NCBI GenBank assembly: GCA_023313575.1
Contig: JAJTTP010000019.1
Coordinates: 496,001 to 560,000, forward strand
DNA length: 64,000 nt
Source of the DNA: Eutypella sp. D-1
Lineage: Eukaryota > Ascomycota > Sordariomycetes > Xylariales > Diatrypaceae
Direction of reading: 5' to 3'
Shown here piece after piece: positions 62,118 through 64,000 of the stretch. Within the stretch, counting starts at the first letter, position 1. The number at the start of each line of letters is the position of its first letter. A program made the translations under genes and the position numbers. The notes below the pieces were generated by a model. It made no database searches and was not told the DNA's origin. It saw nothing but the letters and a program-made list of their open reading frames with translations.

Positions 62118-62382
62118 TCCTACATATCTCATCCCAACTTCAAAAGTCGTTTTCTTGCCCGATAATTCCCAACCATATCCAGCTTTTTCAAATCGCTTGA
62201 ACCCCGAAAACAGACAGACAGACAGACAAACAAACACGAAGAAGGGATATTATGCGGTTCTAATCGACTTCTGGTTCCCCCATCCCACTCTTTCTCGTCG
62301 CTTAATGCGTGTATCGACTTGCGCTTTATCACTATATATTACGCGCTCCCTCCTTTCCTCGACGACGAGACCGCGCCTCGTC
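61423..62382. other. divergent promoter region with a GA tract
   Basis: Region between UPF0235 and the HAD gene starts. Contains (GA)n at 62080-62106 and (CAGA)n at 62211-62226 in the probable leader of the HAD gene. No gene seen. Confidence 0.5.
62080..62106 (+). repeat. GA dinucleotide microsatellite
   Basis: About thirteen GA units 280 bases before the HAD-gene ATG; GA tracts like this are common in fungal promoters. Confidence 0.9.
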
Positions 62383-64000
62383 ATGGCGTCAGGCTTTCCC
62401 GCCCAGAACGGCGGCACGAACCCATACGGCGTCCAGGATGGCCCGACAGCTGGATCAGCTGGATACAAGACTGCCGGTGCCGGGAGCAGTAGCAGCAATG
62501 GTGGTGGGCAGTCCAGTCACCGTACCCTGACCGCCTTGGGTCGGTGGTCTATTCTCAGCAAGCAGCTTCCTCCAGTCGACAGCATCAGCACGATACACGT
62601 TTACGATTTCGATAATACGCGTACGTATTACCCCCCCCCCCCCCGGTGCAGCTTTCTTATATTGCCCTCGTTCCGTGCTTGACTAACACCTGCTCTCCGT
62701 CTACCTATCTATCTAGTCTTCCAGACTCCGCTCCCCAATCCCAAATTATGGAACACCCACACCCTCGGCCGGCTCGGCAGTCCCGACATCTTCGTGAACG
62801 GCGGGTGGTGGCACGACGCGCGGATCCTGGCGGCGACGGGCGACGGGGTGGAGCGCGAGGAGGCGCGGGCCTGGGAAGGGTGGTGGAACGAGAAGATCGT
62901 CGAGCTGGTGCGGCTCAGCATGCAGCAGCGGGACGCGCTGTGCGTGCTGCTGACGGGGCGATCCGAGGCCGGCTTCTCCGACCTGTTGCGCCGCATCGTG
63001 CGGAGCAAAGGCCTGGAATTCGACCTCGTGGGGCTCAAACCCGCCGTCGGCCCTAACGGCGAGCGCTTCCGCAACACTATCGACTTCAAGCAGCTATTCC
63101 TCGAGGCCCTCGTCGAGACCTACGCCCGCGCTCCCGAGATCCGCGTCTACGAGGACCGTCCCCGCCACGTCGCCGGCTTCCGCTCCTTCTTCGCCGACTA
63201 CAACCAGCGCCTGCAGAGCCTAGGCGCCTCCCAGCAGGCGCCCCGCCCCCCCATAGACGCCGAGGTCATCCAGGTCCCCGATATCTCGACCAATCTTGAC
63301 CCCGTCGTCGAGGTCGCCGAGGTCCAACACCTCGTGAACAGTCACAACGCCATCGTGGGACAGCCTTCGTCGTCATCGACGACGTCGCAAGCGGGGCGGC
63401 GCGACCGCCTCACGATCCGGAAGACGGTGTTTTTCACGAGCTACATGGTCGAGCCGGAAGACACGAAGAGACTCCTCAGCTTGGTAACCATCCCGCCAAA
63501 CCAACTCGAGGCCGGCGACCTGAAGCTGCACGCGAACCAGATCATGATCTTCCCGCGGCCGTGCCCGGAACACCTGCTGGAGAAAGTGGGCGGGCTAGGC
63601 GCGAAGATGCGGTGGCGCGTCACGGCGACGGGGAGTCTCGAGAACGGCCTCCTCTGGGCCGCGCGCGTCGAACCCGTTCCCACCGACGCCGTCTACCACA
63701 CCGAGAACCCGATCCCGTTCGTCGTGCTCGCCATCCGCAAGGGCGCCCGTCCCCAGGACGCCGCCCGCATCAAGCGCTGGCTTCCCCTCGCCCCCGACGC
63801 CGCCTTCGTCTTCGAGACTACCGTCGGCGAGAAGGTCATGCTCCGCATCGAGCGCGAGGACCACGAGAATACCGACGGTGGTAGTGGTGGTACTACTGCT
63901 GCCGACGGCCGAGATTCCAATAACCTCTTCCCTAATAACCACAACAATACCAGTAACAACAATAAATTTGCCAAGCGCAAACACGACGACCACAACGACC
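62383..64000 (+). CDS. HAD-domain 'Swiss Army Knife' RNA-repair-like protein, 3' end missing
   Basis: Exon 1 is 62383..62620; the intron is 62621..62716 (GTACGT donor, TCTAG acceptor); exon 2 runs off the right edge at 64000, frame open throughout; at least 507 aa. The join restores VYDFDNTLFQTPLPNPKLW, the HAD phosphatase motif I (DxDxT) that defines the fungal SAK/HAD_SAK_1 family. Motif II is seen in CVLLTGRSEAGFSDLLRRIV, and EIRVYEDRPRHVAGFRSFF is the motif III/IV region. A second conserved half follows (RKTVFFTSYMVEPEDTKRLL, HLLEKVGGLGAKMRWRVTATG, PFVVLAIRKGARPQDAARIK), then a low-complexity Asn/Gly/Thr tail. The family is predicted to act in RNA end repair; this rests on domain comparison in the literature, not on assays I know of. 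The start is the first ATG in frame after the leader repeats. Confidence 0.88.
62631..62644 (+). repeat. 14-C homopolymer in intron 1 of the HAD gene
   Basis: Uninterrupted run of 14 C a few bases after the 5' splice site. It is a likely place for assembly or sequencing length error, but lies in the intron. Confidence 0.95.

Noticed and set aside
1..64000. CRISPR arrays, operons, ribosome binding sites, integrases
   Set aside because: Spliced eukaryotic genes throughout; no regularly spaced direct repeats of 25-40 bases were seen.

Overview
This window reads as nuclear DNA of a filamentous ascomycete (Pezizomycotina, most likely Sordariomycetes). The evidence is many short spliceosomal introns (mostly 50-180 nt, GT-AG, with CTAAC/CTGAC-like branch sites), a Grainyhead/CP2 regulator with a 14-nt first exon, a lipase-like/NB-ARC NOD-like receptor, an alternative complex I subunit of the Tim17/22 fold, and dispersed TACCTAGGTA-type motifs. 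Exon joins were built by hand; each model keeps one open frame across all its joins, but none was checked against transcripts.

Layout. Left (1-8.5 kb): the 5' end of a mitochondrial quinone oxidoreductase running off the left edge, a dead alpha/beta-hydrolase gene with several independent lesions, an intact DHA1-type MFS transporter, and a Cys-rich zinc-knuckle-like gene whose two halves lie in different frames across a 7-bp tandem repeat. About 8.5-20.9 kb is a gene desert with hairpins, an LTR-like patch, a 26-bp perfect palindrome and TACCTAGGTA clusters. At 20.9-23.8 kb is a Grainyhead/CP2 factor (csp-2-like). About 23.8-38.7 kb is a second desert with faint coding-like relics. From 38.7 kb to the right edge the window is gene-rich: a mitochondrial single-Cys peroxiredoxin, a 1,754-aa lipase/NB-ARC receptor, an FHA protein of the SNIP1/Pml1 type, a Ubp2-like deubiquitinase, complex I NDUFA11-like subunit, a UPF0235/YggU protein and a HAD-family 'Swiss Army Knife' RNA-repair-like protein cut by the right edge.

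The right-hand genes are mostly housekeeping (mitochondrial redox and respiration, splicing, ubiquitin recycling) and look like ordinary conserved genes, not one pathway or operon. The left side looks like a decaying or fast-evolving compartment. The items most worth a second look are the heptamer-interrupted Cys-rich gene, the NLR with a low-complexity tail instead of repeats (plus a one-codon first exon and a proposed GC-AG intron), and the degraded hydrolase. I did not find convincing tRNA, rRNA, CRISPR or intact transposon genes.
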